Source of the DNA: Chitinophagaceae bacterium
Lineage (GTDB): Bacteria; Bacteroidota; Bacteroidia; Chitinophagales; Chitinophagaceae
DNA: 33,905 nt
Assembly (NCBI GenBank): GCA_016702745.1
Contig: JADJDJ010000007.1
Coordinates: forward strand, 1 to 33,905
Direction: 5' to 3'
Part shown: in pieces, positions 19,832 through 30,450 of the stretch
Position numbering within the stretch: the first letter of the stretch is position 1
Layout: each line of letters opens with the position of its first letter
The notes under the pieces: model-generated
Databases searched by the model: none
Seen by the model: the letters and a program-made list of their open reading frames with translations, nothing else
What the model was told of the DNA's origin: nothing
Translations under genes and position numbers: made by a program

Positions 19832-21901
19832 TTAATTTCTCAAAGGCTTTCCGGTCTTCAAAATACTCTGAATCCTTTCCAGTGTTTTCTTTTCGCCGGT
19901 TAGGCTTAAGAAAGCTTCTCTTTCCAGGTCTAACAGGTATTGTTCACTCACCAGGTTTGCTCACTGAGGTCACCGCCACACATTACATAAGCCAGTTTTT
20001 TGCAACCACTACATCATGATCAGTTGCATACCTGCCCCGCGGGTATCACACCAATGCCTGCTTCCACAAGCCCGGTATAAGTTTCTGCAGCAGCAATTAC
20101 TTTATCAGCATGCAAGCTCATTTCACAACCGCCTCCCAGTGCCAGTCCATGCGGTGCCAGCACAACAGGTATGGATGAATAGCGTACACGCATCATGGTT
20201 TGCTGAAACTGGCGGATGGCCATATCTATTTCATCATAATCCTGTTCTATGGCCATCATGAAAATCATAGCCACATTGGCACCTGCGCTGAAATTAGCAC
20301 CGTCATTGGCAATCACGAGGCCTTTGTATTTTTCTTCAGCCAGTGCGATTGATTTTTGTATGCCTTCCAGCACTTCACCGCCAATGCTGCCCATCTTGGT
20401 ATACCATTCCAGGCCAATCACATCTTCTCCCAAATGATAGGTTCGGCAGGCACTGTTTTTCCAGACAGTTTCATTGGCAAAATTCTTCATCACAATAAAA
20501 GCATCAGCACCCGGTTTTGCTTTATAGGATTGTGCTGCAATATCATAGTATAATGATTTACCGTTTTCTATTTTAAAGAATGAAGTAATTCCTTTAGATA
20601 TCATTTCATCAATCCAGGGTGCAACAGTATAACCTGCAGCTTTCATGGCTTCGGTTGTTTTTACAAAACCCAGTGTATCCCAGCTTTCAAATGCGCCGAT
20701 CTCCCAGCCAAAACCGGCCATCATGGCGTCATCAACGCGGTAAACCTCCTCACTTATTTCAGGAATGCGGTGCGAAATATAAGAGAACAAAGCATAATGG
20801 AACTGCCGGTAAAAATCGCCTGCTTTATCAGTTCCTGCATACAATACTTTTAAACGGCTTTTCAGGTCGTCAATGGGTTTTGCCGTTTCCAAAGTGGCAA
20901 ATTTTGGTTTTGCGGGGCTCATATTCCATGGTTTGCAGGTTGAGCACCTGGATTTCTTTTTCTCCCACCCGCTGCTGAAGCAGCGGGCAATTCACGCAAT
21001 TTTTTGAAAAATCCCTGTCCCGTTTTATCGCCGAGCCAGTTATTTTCAACCATTTTATTCAACCATGCAGGTATCACAAATTTTTCTTTTGCTTCATCTG
21101 CAGGGCAATTATCATATACTCCTTTGGCCACTTTTACCAATGTATCAATACCAACTACATCGGCTGTACGAAATGTGGCAGATTTGGGCCTTCCGATCAC
21201 CGGGCCTGTGAGTGCGTCAATTTCGTCTATGCTTAACTGTAATTTTTCCATGGTATTCATGATGGCCATCATGCCAAATACACCAATCCGGTTGGCAATA
21301 AAGGCAGGGGTGTCCTTACACAATACCGTTGTCTTGCCCAGGTACAGGTCGCCATAATGCATCAGGAAATCAACAACTTCCGGATCAGTAAATGGCGTAG
21401 GAATTATTTCCAGCAGGCGCAGGTAACGCGGCGGGTTAAAGAATGCGATCCGCAGAAATGCTTCTTAAAATCTTCGCTCCTGCCTTCGGCCATTAAATGA
21501 ATAGGAATTCCCGAAGTATTGGATGTAATAAGTGTTCCGGGCTTCCTGTATTTTTCCACTTCAGTGAAAATGGATTGTTTGATGTCAAGCCTTTCCACCA
21601 CCACTTCAATGATCCAGTCTGCACCAGCAATATCTTTCATATTGTCTGTGAAATTTCCGGTGGTTATTTTCTTAATTACATCTTTGTGATATACAGGTGA
21701 AGGATTTGATTTGATGGCTGCAGCCAGTGCATCATTCACTATCTTATTTCTTTCTGCAGGCTTTGCATCTGCCGGAAGTTCTTTGGGAACCATATCCAGT
21801 AAAAGTACCTGGAGGCCTATTCCGGCAAAATGCGCCGCAATCCTGCTTCCCATAACACCGCTTCCCAAAACGGCTATTTTTTTGATTGTTCTCTTAGACA
21901 T
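19832..21901 (-). CDS. 3-hydroxyacyl-CoA dehydrogenase/enoyl-CoA hydratase fusion (FadN/FadB-like), with an apparent internal deletion
   Basis: A bifunctional beta-oxidation enzyme. The N-terminal NAD-binding motif is VLGSGVMGSRIAAHF, followed by EVVVERLDIKQSIF and SNTSGIPI. After a shift near 21450 come FCGSHFFNPPRYLRLLE, TPAFIANRIGVFGM and IGRPKSATFRTADVVGID of the C-terminal dehydrogenase domains. After a shift near 20950 follow a linker and the hydratase domain: NDGANFSAGANVAMI, HGLALGGGCEMSLHAD and EAGIGVIPAG, with both expected Glu residues. Directly after IPAG (near 20035) the next recognisable piece is YATDHDVVVAK, LAYVMCGGDLSEQT, then FLSLTGEKKTLERIQSIL and KPLRN at the stop. Segments normally lying between these are absent: about 690 residues against about 790 for B. 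subtilis FadN. Whether the gap is real or an assembly loss cannot be told here. Confidence 0.87.
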
Positions 21902-22019
21902 AAAAAATTAGTTAGTTAAACAACTATTTCTAAATCGAAGTTATGGATTTTATATTATGAGTAAAAGAAAACTATGGTAAGAAAGGCTATTTGATTAAAT
22001 ATCGTAGTCCCGGTAAATA

Positions 22020-22062
22020 AAAAAATGGGCTTGCCGGGATTTTAAAAATTTCCGGCAAACCC
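22020..22062 (-). terminator. Intrinsic terminator of the WG-repeat gene
   Basis: On the minus strand, GGGTTTGCCGG pairs with CCGGCAAGCCC (one G-T pair) across an AT-rich loop of about 14 bases, followed by a run of seven T. It begins 12 bp beyond the WG-repeat gene stop and precedes the dehydrogenase/hydratase gene. Confidence 0.85.
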
Positions 22063-22073
22063 AACATATCTAT

Positions 22074-23123
22074 TTATGCCCTGGAATTATTCTGAAAAGA
22101 ATTCCACACCAGCAGCTTTACATAAGCGAATTTTCCTGTATTGGTCTTTACCATTAGAAAGTTTGATCCTGACATCCTTTTTACTTCTGAATATTTTGGT
22201 TGTATGATGCTGTTATTTGTAAAATAATAGCCTTGGAGATTATTTGCGTCAGTTAATACGAATCCTTCATTATCATAAACAATATCTGTATAAACATTTG
22301 AAATGATATCATTATTCATATCCTTCACAAATGTTTTTCCATCTTTACGAAGAACGATCAACGTTTTATCACCCGAAACGGAAACAGTATACATATCAAC
22401 ATATTCAGGGTTTATTACAATTTTTCCATCAGTGGTAAGTACACCATATTTGCCATTCTTATTAACTTCAAGGAAAGGGGGAAACTGATTTCGGTTTACT
22501 TTGATTGATGTAAACTGAAAAGGAATAATGGTATCAAATTTACTGTTGAATACACCATATTGGCCATTCTTTACAGCCACATAATATATTTCTTCAAAAC
22601 CGGAAATTTTATAATCATCCAGGATCTTATCAAACAAACCATTATTATTGGGTAGTGTATAATTCTTTACATTTAAGATGGTTTCTACAGGCATCTTGTT
22701 TTCGGGATATGAACTTTCACTCATTGCCGGACATTTGGGAGTTGTTTTTCCTTTCGTATTGATACAGATTTCTACTCCACTTGCAACCAGTGATGCCCCT
22801 GCAAATAATACACTGTCGCCACCCTGCTTATCTGCCCTTGGTAAATAACCTTTTCTGAATGGTTTTGCTACGGTGAATTTTGCTGGTATAACGAGTTTGC
22901 CAGCTTTATTAATATAACCGAATTTATTGCCGATTTTAACACTGGCAAAACCTTCCGAGAACCAATTGGCTTCTTTGAATTTGGGTTGAATTACAATATT
23001 ACGATCGGCTGTAGTATATCCCCATTTATCTCCCTGCCTGAAAGGAATCAGCGACATATCAGTTTGTTGGGCCGAAACTCCCGTAGTTATAAGTAAGAAG
23101 CAACCTAGTATTATTTTATTCAT
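22074..23123 (-). CDS. Exported WG-repeat protein
   Basis: A 349-residue protein with an N-terminal signal peptide (MNKIILGCFLLITTGVSAQ), so exported. The mature part carries WG-type beta repeats: GDKWGYTTADRNIVIQPKF, NKFGYINKAGKLVIPAKF, NGQYGVFNSKFDTIIPFQF and NGKYGVLTTDGKIVINPEY, with weaker ones after. The Cys at position 8 lies inside the hydrophobic stretch, so it is not an obvious lipoprotein. Function of WG-repeat proteins is poorly defined; they are thought to be binding scaffolds. The last 15 residues may be off frame: one base change near 22117 would give FAYVKAAGVEFFSE with a stop at 22087-22089, which looks more natural than LLVWNSFQNNSRA. It stands alone between metG and a terminator. 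Confidence 0.85.
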   Translation of the reverse strand: MNKIILGCFLLITTGVSAQQTDMSLIPFRQGDKWGYTTADRNIVIQPKFKEANWFSEGFASVKIGNKFGYINKAGKLVIPAKFTVAKPFRKGYLPRADKQGGDSVLFAGASLVASGVEICINTKGKTTPKCPAMSESSYPENKMPVETILNVKNYTLPNNNGLFDKILDDYKISGFEEIYYVAVKNGQYGVFNSKFDTIIPFQFTSIKVNRNQFPPFLEVNKNGKYGVLTTDGKIVINPEYVDMYTVSVSGDKTLIVLRKDGKTFVKDMNNDIISNVYTDIVYDNEGFVLTDANNLQGYYFTNNSIIQPKYSEVKRMSGSNFLMVKTNTGKFAYVKLLVWNSFQNNSRA

Positions 23124-23356
23124 GATCTTTTTATTTTAATTGTATTGTGTAGTACAAATACATGTCCAAACAAGATGATCAATGACTAAAAGGCGTAAAG
23201 TCACATAATTATGTAAGTTATATGAGTATTAATTATACAATTGCAGGTAAATCTGAAAAAATAAAATGCAGCCTGACAGAAAGAACGGATGCGCTATTTG
23301 TTATATATGAAGTAAAAAATTATTAATGCTTTTAAATACAGGATAGCAGGTTTAAG

Positions 23357-25489
23357 TTAACTCACACCACTACCATTATCAACTGCTTCACCAGGGCTTA
23401 CAAATTTCAATTTGCCGGAAGCATCTTCAGCCATTAATATCATTCCGTTGCTTTCAATGCCCCTCATTTTGCGGGGAGCTAAATTGGCAACTACAACCAC
23501 CTGTTTTCCGATAATGGCAGCAGGTTCAAAGTGCAGGGCAATACCGCTAACAATGATGCGTTTTTCAAAGCCAAGGTCTACTTCCAGTTTAAGAAGTTTA
23601 TCGGCTTTTTCAACTTTTTCGGCTGCGGTGATGGTGCCCACTTTCAGGTCTATTTTTGCAAAATCATCAAATTCAATGGTTGATTTTTTACTGGTTGATT
23701 GGTTGATTGGTTGTTTGTATCAGTTGTGGTTTCCATGCTAGTAGCTTTTTTAATGTTGAACTTTTTTGTTTTTAGTTTTCTATCTGCGCTGTTATTTCCG
23801 CATCTTCCAGTTTCCTGAATAATAATTCGGGTGCACGTAAAGAATAACCGGTGCTCAGGAGTTTTGATTTACCTGCATTATCCCAGTCCAGCATTTTATC
23901 TACCACTTTCATCATATAAATCATTTTCTTCGCCGTGAATGGTAAGAAAGGATTGATATAAATAGCCAGGTTTGCCGTTAGCTGCAAACAGATATGCAAA
24001 CAGTTATCAATTTTTTGTTGTGCCGCTGCAGTTGGCTGCCCGTCTTCCCCGGTTTGTTTGGCAACGATCCAGGGTTCTTTTTCCTGCATGTATTTATTGC
24101 CTTTTCTTGCCAGGTCAATCACTTCACTTAATGCGTCCCTGAACTTGTAACTTTCTATGCTGTTTTGAATTTTTATTTTTGTAAGCTGAATCTCTTCCAG
24201 CAATTGTTTATCGGTATTATCTAATAATTCAACATGTAACGGAGGTACTTTTCCTTTGCACAATTTGTGCATCAACACAAATGTGCGGTTCACAAAATTC
24301 CCAAAAACAGCAACCAATTCACTGTTCAAAGCATCCTGGAAACCTTTCCAGGTAAATTCGCTGTCTTTTGTTTCAGGAGCGATGGCTGTTAAATAGTAAC
24401 GCAATGCATCTACCATCATATCGCCGCCGTTCTCTTTTTTTACAAAGTCGTTGATGTAATCATCCATCTCAATGCTCCATCCGCGGCTGGTACTCATTTT
24501 ATCGCCTTCCAGGTTCATGAATTCATTGCTGGGCACATTATCCGGTAAAATATTTCCATGAAGTTTAAGCATCACCGGGAAAATGATACAATGAAAAACA
24601 ATATTATCCTTGCCTATGAAATGAACAAGTTTGGTATCCTTGTCTTCCCAGTATGGTCTCCAGTCTTTATCATTATCCAATGCCCATTGTTTGGTAGCGC
24701 TGATATACCCGATGGGCGCATCAAACCACACATACAGTACTTTTCCGGGAGCACCGGGAACAGCAACCCCAGTCGAGATCCCTGGTTACAGCCCTGGGCT
24801 GAAGGCCTGCTTCTATCCATCCCTTACATTTGCCCAACTACATTGGCCTTCCAGTCTGCTGCGTGATCTTCGAGTATCCATTTGCGTAAGAAGTCTTCGT
24901 GTTTGTTAAGTGGCAGGTACCAGTGTGTAGTTGCTTTTTTAACCGGCGCATTTCCGCTTAATGTGCTCCTGGGGTTTATGAGTTGTTCGGGGCTTAGGGA
25001 AGTGCCGCATTTTTCACTGGTCGCCATAAGCATTTTCATTGGCGCAAACCGGGCATGTGCCGATGATATAACGGTCTGCTAAGAATGTTTTTGCATCCTC
25101 ATCATAATATTGTTCTGTTTTCTTTTTCTCAGTTCACCTTTGTCATTCAAAGCAGTAAAAAATTCCTGAGCTGTTTCATGATGAATGGGGGAAGAAGTAC
25201 GGTGATAAATGTCAAATGAAATTCCCAGGTCAGCCATATTGCTTTTAAGCATGGCATGGTATTTATCAACAATGGCAAGTGGCGTGCTGTTTTCCTTCAT
25301 GGCCTGGATGGTGATAGCTGCGCCATGTTCATCACTGCCGCAAACGTATACTACATCTTTTTTTTGAGCACGCAGGTATCGTACATAAATATCAGCTGGT
25401 AAATAAGCGCCGGCCAGGTGGCCAATATGCTTGGGGCCGTTGGCATAAGGAAGTGCTGATGTGATTAAGTATCTTTTTGGGGTGTTCAT
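23357..25489 (-). CDS. metG: Methionyl-tRNA synthetase with C-terminal tRNA-binding domain
   Basis: MetRS charges tRNA-Met. ATG at 25489 gives MNTPKRYLITSALPYANG; a GTG 15 bases upstream is less likely. The class I HIGH motif appears as KHIGHLAGAYLPADIY. The zinc knuckle reads CPVCANENAYGDQCEKCG after restoring one T near 25015. WFDAPIGYISATKQW and the KMSKS variant DKMSTSRGWSIEMDDYI follow, then the anticodon-binding helical domain (NFVNRTFVLMHKL, KYMQEKEPW). After a shift near 23770 a low-complexity Thr/Asn/Gln linker leads to a Trbp111/EMAP-type domain: KVGTITAAEKVEKADKLL, RIIVSGIALHFEP, VVVANLAPRKMRGIESNGM. About 710 residues. Other shifts lie near 25090, 24830 and 23680. Confidence 0.95.
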
Positions 25490-25502
25490 ATTATTTTTTT
25501 TC

Positions 25503-25583
25503 ACCGCAGAGAATAAGAGTTAAATGAGATTTCGCTGAGATATTATATCCTGCGGAAACGCTTTTTCTCTGCCTCTTTGCGGT
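25503..25583. repeat. Inverted CGCAGAGA-type element upstream of metG
   Basis: ACCGCAGAGA (25503-25512) faces TCTCTGC (25566-25572) and CTCTTTGCGGT (25573-25583), whose reverse complement is ACCGCAAAGAG-GCAGAGA. A degenerate CGCTGAGA lies between. Such CCGCAAAGACGCAGAGA words are often seen scattered between genes in Bacteroidota (general recollection). It sits in the divergent gap between metG and the M43 protease. Confidence 0.55.
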
Positions 25584-25738
25584 TTTTACTTTACCTCAAA
25601 TATAATGGTAACACTATTTTGTTAGTACCATTGAGTAATAATTTCGGTGGCAAAAAATACCGCAATGGCCCTCATATCCCAAATGTCATTTTGTTTATAC
25701 ATGTCATTTTTGTTATATTTATTTCCTTTTTAGTAAAT

Positions 25739-28700
25739 ATGCTTTTATATCGGTCATTACTGCTAATTGTGATGTTTTTTGTTGTTTCTCACCTTGTTGC
25801 TCAGCAACCAGCCGCCTTGGTTTACAACATTGTGCAACAGATGATGTGCGTCATTACCTGGAAGCCAATATTCCTGGAATGCGAAACAGGGAAATGCAAA
25901 TCAATCAAAAATTCAAACTTATACAGCGCTTCATCTGGCAGATTCTGCCCCGCAAAGAACGTTATTTTCCGGGTGGCCCGGATTTCATTATACCTGTTGT
26001 TGTACATATTGTTCATAACGGGGAACCTGTTGGTACCGGAACCAATATCAGCTATGCGCAGGTAAAGAGCCAGCTGGATGCTTTGAATGCGGGCTTTTTC
26101 AACTACAACGGTTCCCTGAATTAGTCCAGGCTTTGGCTGGAACACAGTTCGCATCACTGGTTCCGGGTTTAGCGGCAGTTGATACCGTATACGTTTTTGC
26201 CTGGCAACCAACCGGGTAACGGACAGGCCTGGACGAATGCTGCTGAACCCGGGATAATGAGGGTATAACAACCCCGCAGATTCCAGGCATGAATACAGTG
26301 TTGCCAGGCAAACAGCACTGGCGAATCTTACACAACCTGGAACTGCTTTTTCTTCAAACCGTTACCTCAATATCTGGGTGGTTACTGCTATCCGTTTCAA
26401 CGGTAACGGTAATTCAGGCGATTGCCCGGGTATACAGGGTTATGCCAGTATTGCAGGTTATACAGGTCCGGCGGTAAGGGTAATTGAAGGAGTGGTGATC
26501 CGAAGCGATGTTACCGGTGATAATTTTATAACAGGCAATACTTTTCAACCTGCAGCCAAATGCGCTAACCCTGCATGTACTAATGGTATAAATCAAAGCC
26601 AGTCAGACAGGGGAAAGATTCTCGTTCATGAAGTTGGCCATTTTTTAGGGCTCTATCATACATTCCAGGATTGTACCACTTCATCTTCAACACTTATGTA
26701 CCGGCACCGGCGACCTGGTTTGTGATACCAATCCATGTGATCAGCCCGGAGCCAGCATAGGTTGCGGGCTTTCTGATATGCCTGAGAATTTCATGTATTA
26801 CAGCCCGGATCCTGTTCTTAATACATTTACAGCTGGCCAACTGGAACGCATGCACGCTATGATCAATTCAGAAAGGTCATCTCTTGTTACAGAATCCAAT
26901 GTACTTGAAACCGGGGTACTGGGCCCCAATGGTTGTTTTGCCGGAACTGTAATGCCTGAATTTACCATGCCTTCGGTTTTTTGTGAACCAGCCTGCCGAT
27001 TTCATCAATGTGGGCAGGGCACGGGCGTAAATCTGGCCAATCAGTGGCAATGGACCGTTACTCCTGCAACAGGTGTTATCATAAATAGTCCTGCCGGCGC
27101 AACAGCTTCTATAACATTTACGGTTAGGGCAGTTATACCGTTAATCTTACTGTAAGCCAGTCCGGTTCTTCTGTAAGGAGCTATCAGCAGGTTGTTCAGG
27201 TGCTTGCCTGTGAGCTGCTGGATTGCAGAAAAGATCAGCAAAAATGGATATTCGGATGGGGCAGGGTGGGTGTTGATTTCAGTGACGGGACACCTAAACC
27301 ATTTTCACCCGCACCTTTCAACAGTATTGATGATGACAACCAGGAGTCTTATTATACCCTTACAGATCCTCAAACCGGTGATTTACTTTTGTATACCAAC
27401 GGGATCAATTTGTATGATGCCTCTTTTAACCGGGTAAATAATTCGTCTTTACATCCAATACCAACCGGTATTTCCAATTCTAATGCACAGATATTATGCC
27501 TTCCTTTCCCGGAGCACAGCCGGCAATTTATCCTGGTGATCCCTAATAAAGGGTTTGCTGATCCGAATATAATTGGAGTTGCAACCAACTATTCTTCGCA
27601 TTCTGGTATACCTGGTGAATTTAAATGGCCCCCCGTTGTAACAGCTTTTCCCTGCAACCTCAATTTTACAGGTCCTGCAGGTGTATTGTTTGATTTTAAC
27701 CGCAATTCAGTTAACGAGCAGGTTACGGCTATCCCACACGCCAATGGCAGGGATTACTGGATCTGTACCCGGTAAGTTCGCTCATCGGGGCGCTTTACCT
27801 GGTTTCTTTCCTGCTTAATCCAGCCGGTTTAACACAGCAGGAAATTCGGTTAATGGTTACCGGTAGTTTACTGCCTTATGGACAGGGCATAGTTGCCAAT
27901 GCTTCCCACAACAGGATTGCATTCAAACACGCCAATGCTTTACTTGGAGTAAATGTAGTTACAACAGGGTTTGACAACCTGAAAGGGTTATTTACCGGAA
28001 CCCCTGTTTCTTATAATATGGATGCAAACAATATTCCATATCCCGGGGGTATTATTTTTTATGATGATACCCATATATACCTCAGCAGGAATGGCGGATC
28101 TCCCAACACCGGTTTATTTGAGTTAGACCTGGTAAACGGAAACATACTTGCATTTGGTGATAATATACCTTACAACCGTTTCTCTCATGGTCCGATGGGA
28201 GAAATATACATTGTTTAAACCAGGTCCTATGGCCCCGGGCAGTAGCGGCCTTGCCAGGATCGACAGGGTTGCAGGAGCACCTGTTGCAAATATTACGATA
28301 CCTGCACTGCAACTCACGCCTGCTTTGCCGGTAAATATCGGCATCAATTTCTGGAATATGCAGGAAACAATACAATGTCCGCCGGCAACAGCTTCAGCAA
28401 ATTTTATTTTCACCAGGGAAAGCTGTAACAGTTTTCGTTTTCATTTGCCAGACAGTGCTCTCTGGAACGGATATACGTTAGTGTGGGATTTCGGTGATGG
28501 TACACCAATTGTAAATAGTTTACCATCAGCATCAATTTTACATGTATATACTAATCCCGGAACTTATGCTGTTAGCTTGCAACTCGGGTTTCAGGTTGTG
28601 TTGGTACAGTGCTATTGCCGGCTATACCAGTAATTCATAATGTTGCAGTGCTTGATGATACCATGCCAGTTTCCATTTCTGGTCCTGTTAATATATGTAT

Positions 28701-30225
28701 GAGTACTAACCCGCTCGAATATATGTACAGTACAGTAGCTTCCCCAACTGCCGTTTTTACCTGGTCAGTTACCGGCGATGCGCAGATCCGTAACCCATTT
28801 TCTGGTGCAGGGATTAATGAGGTGCAGGTGTTATTCGGTCAAACACCGGGTCCACGTAACATTACTGTGCAGTTCAATGAATCTTCCTGTTCACTGAGTG
28901 GAGTATCGTTGTTAACCTCATTCAGCCGAGATTTCAAATGCAGGGCTGGATGGAAGCTTGACTGTATGCAGCAATTCAGTTCAACCTATCCTGCTGAATG
29001 ATGTGATTACCAGGGAAGAACCAGGCGGTATATGGACAAGGATTTCCCGGTACCGGCGGAACATTTGATGCAGCCGCAGGCGCTGCATTCCTTCACCGGT
29101 GCAGACAATAGTATTTTCAAGTATTTAATTACCGGGGCTGGAAGGATGTAATGCTGCAGACAGCAGCCAGGCATTTATCCAGGTGATAACATTTTCCGGT
29201 GCAGGAACAGGTGGAGCAATGCCTGTTTGCAATAAATACCCAAACAATTGAGCATTTCCGTTTGCGACAGCCAGGTTCCTTCCGTCAATCTTTTTAATAT
29301 TATTACCGGTGAACAACCCGGTGGTACCTGGACAATAACATCTGGTTCCGGCGGAACGCTTGATCCTGTAACAGGAATTTTCAGCGCCCCTTTCAATGCC
29401 GGTATGTATCGCTTTACTTATCTGATCAATGGCATAGCGCCTTGTATTAGCGATGAAAGCGAAGCGATTATCCGTTACGGTAATTTTGAACCCGTGGATG
29501 ATATGCAGGTAACTACCTGTTTCGGGGAAAGCCTGAACCTTGACTCATTATATAACCTTGTGGGATACACGATCATTAAAAACTGGAGTTTTAACGGTAT
29601 ACCTGTAACTGACCCGGCTAATGTTTCTGACCCAGGCAATTATGAACTCATCATGGGTGACGGGGAAGTTGCACCGACACAATAAAAGTAAGTTTAACCC
29701 AACGCCCCCTGTATTTGCCGAGGCTAACGGTGACAGCATTGCTGTCAAAATGTATTGTTCGGGATAAATGCAACAGGAGGAGGGAATTATCTTTGGTCCT
29801 GGGTGCCTTCAAATGCTATGGTTTCAAATGCACAGGTTTCAAATCCTAAGATCAGGCTCACAGACCCGGAGTATATGTTTACCTGGAAGTGGCAGATGCC
29901 GCTGGTTAAAGGTTTTGATTCACTCAAAATCAAAGTGTTCAAGGCCCGGCCAACTTATTATGTTCCAAATGCTTTTTCACCGAATAATGATGGGTTAAAT
30001 GACAGGTTCTCCGCATTGCCAGTGGGTATCAGCACAACTGATTGGTTCAGGATTTACAACCGTTATGGACAAATGGTCTTTGAAACAAAAGATCCTGTTA
30101 ACGGATGGGACGGAAGATTCAAAGGGAAAATACAGGACACAGGTACTTTTACCTGGCTGATCAGGGGAAGGGGTTACAATAACCTAGTGATTGAAATGAA
30201 AGGAGCTGTGATTTTAATCAGGTAG
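25739..30225 (+). CDS. Secreted M43 (pappalysin-type) metalloprotease with T9SS type B (CHU_C) sorting domain
   Basis: A roughly 1500-residue exported protein. ATG 25739 gives a signal peptide (MLLYRSLLLIVMFFVVSHLVA then QQP). The M43 catalytic domain follows: DDVRHYLEANIPGMRNREMQ, IIPVVVHIVHNGEPVGTGTN, NRYLNIWVVTAI, the zinc site HEVGHFLGLYH (about 26627-26659) and the Met-turn region MPENFMYYS (about 26785). Next are a PKD-like segment, then WIFGWGRVGVDFSDGTP and GDLLLYTNGINLYDASF, which resemble the WxFG propeller-like domain of other CHU_C proteins. Further on are another PKD domain (VWDFGDGTPI), PGGTWTITSGSGGTLDPVTG repeats and the type B tail YYVPNAFSPNNDGLNDRF...FRIYNRYGQMVFE...GWDGRFKG. 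At least ten frame breaks. Probably surface-released; its substrate is unknown. Confidence 0.87.
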
Positions 30226-30450
30226 TATTAACCCTGTCATGTTTTATACCCCGACAGCGGTTTAAAAGAAATAACACTATTAGTATTTTTAAACTCAGAC
30301 AGCAGTTGGTAAGAAAAATTAATAACCTGTTTTAATAAAATCATGATGAATTCCAGTATTCGTTTCTATTTTCCACTTCGGTTATTTTAAAAAAATAAAC
30401 TATTAGTTCTTGAATAACCGCCGACAGGGCAGAAGCCGCTGCCGGGGTGA

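Noticed and set aside
25822..26271. Minus-strand frame of 149 codons under the M43 protease
   Set aside because: The plus strand carries the conserved M43 propeptide and VVVHIVHNGEPVGTG segment; the opposite frame is composition noise.
30226..30450. Terminator or small RNA between the convergent protease and ppsA genes
   Set aside because: No stem with a T-run on either strand was found; only weak GC words (GCCGCTGCCGGGG) are visible.
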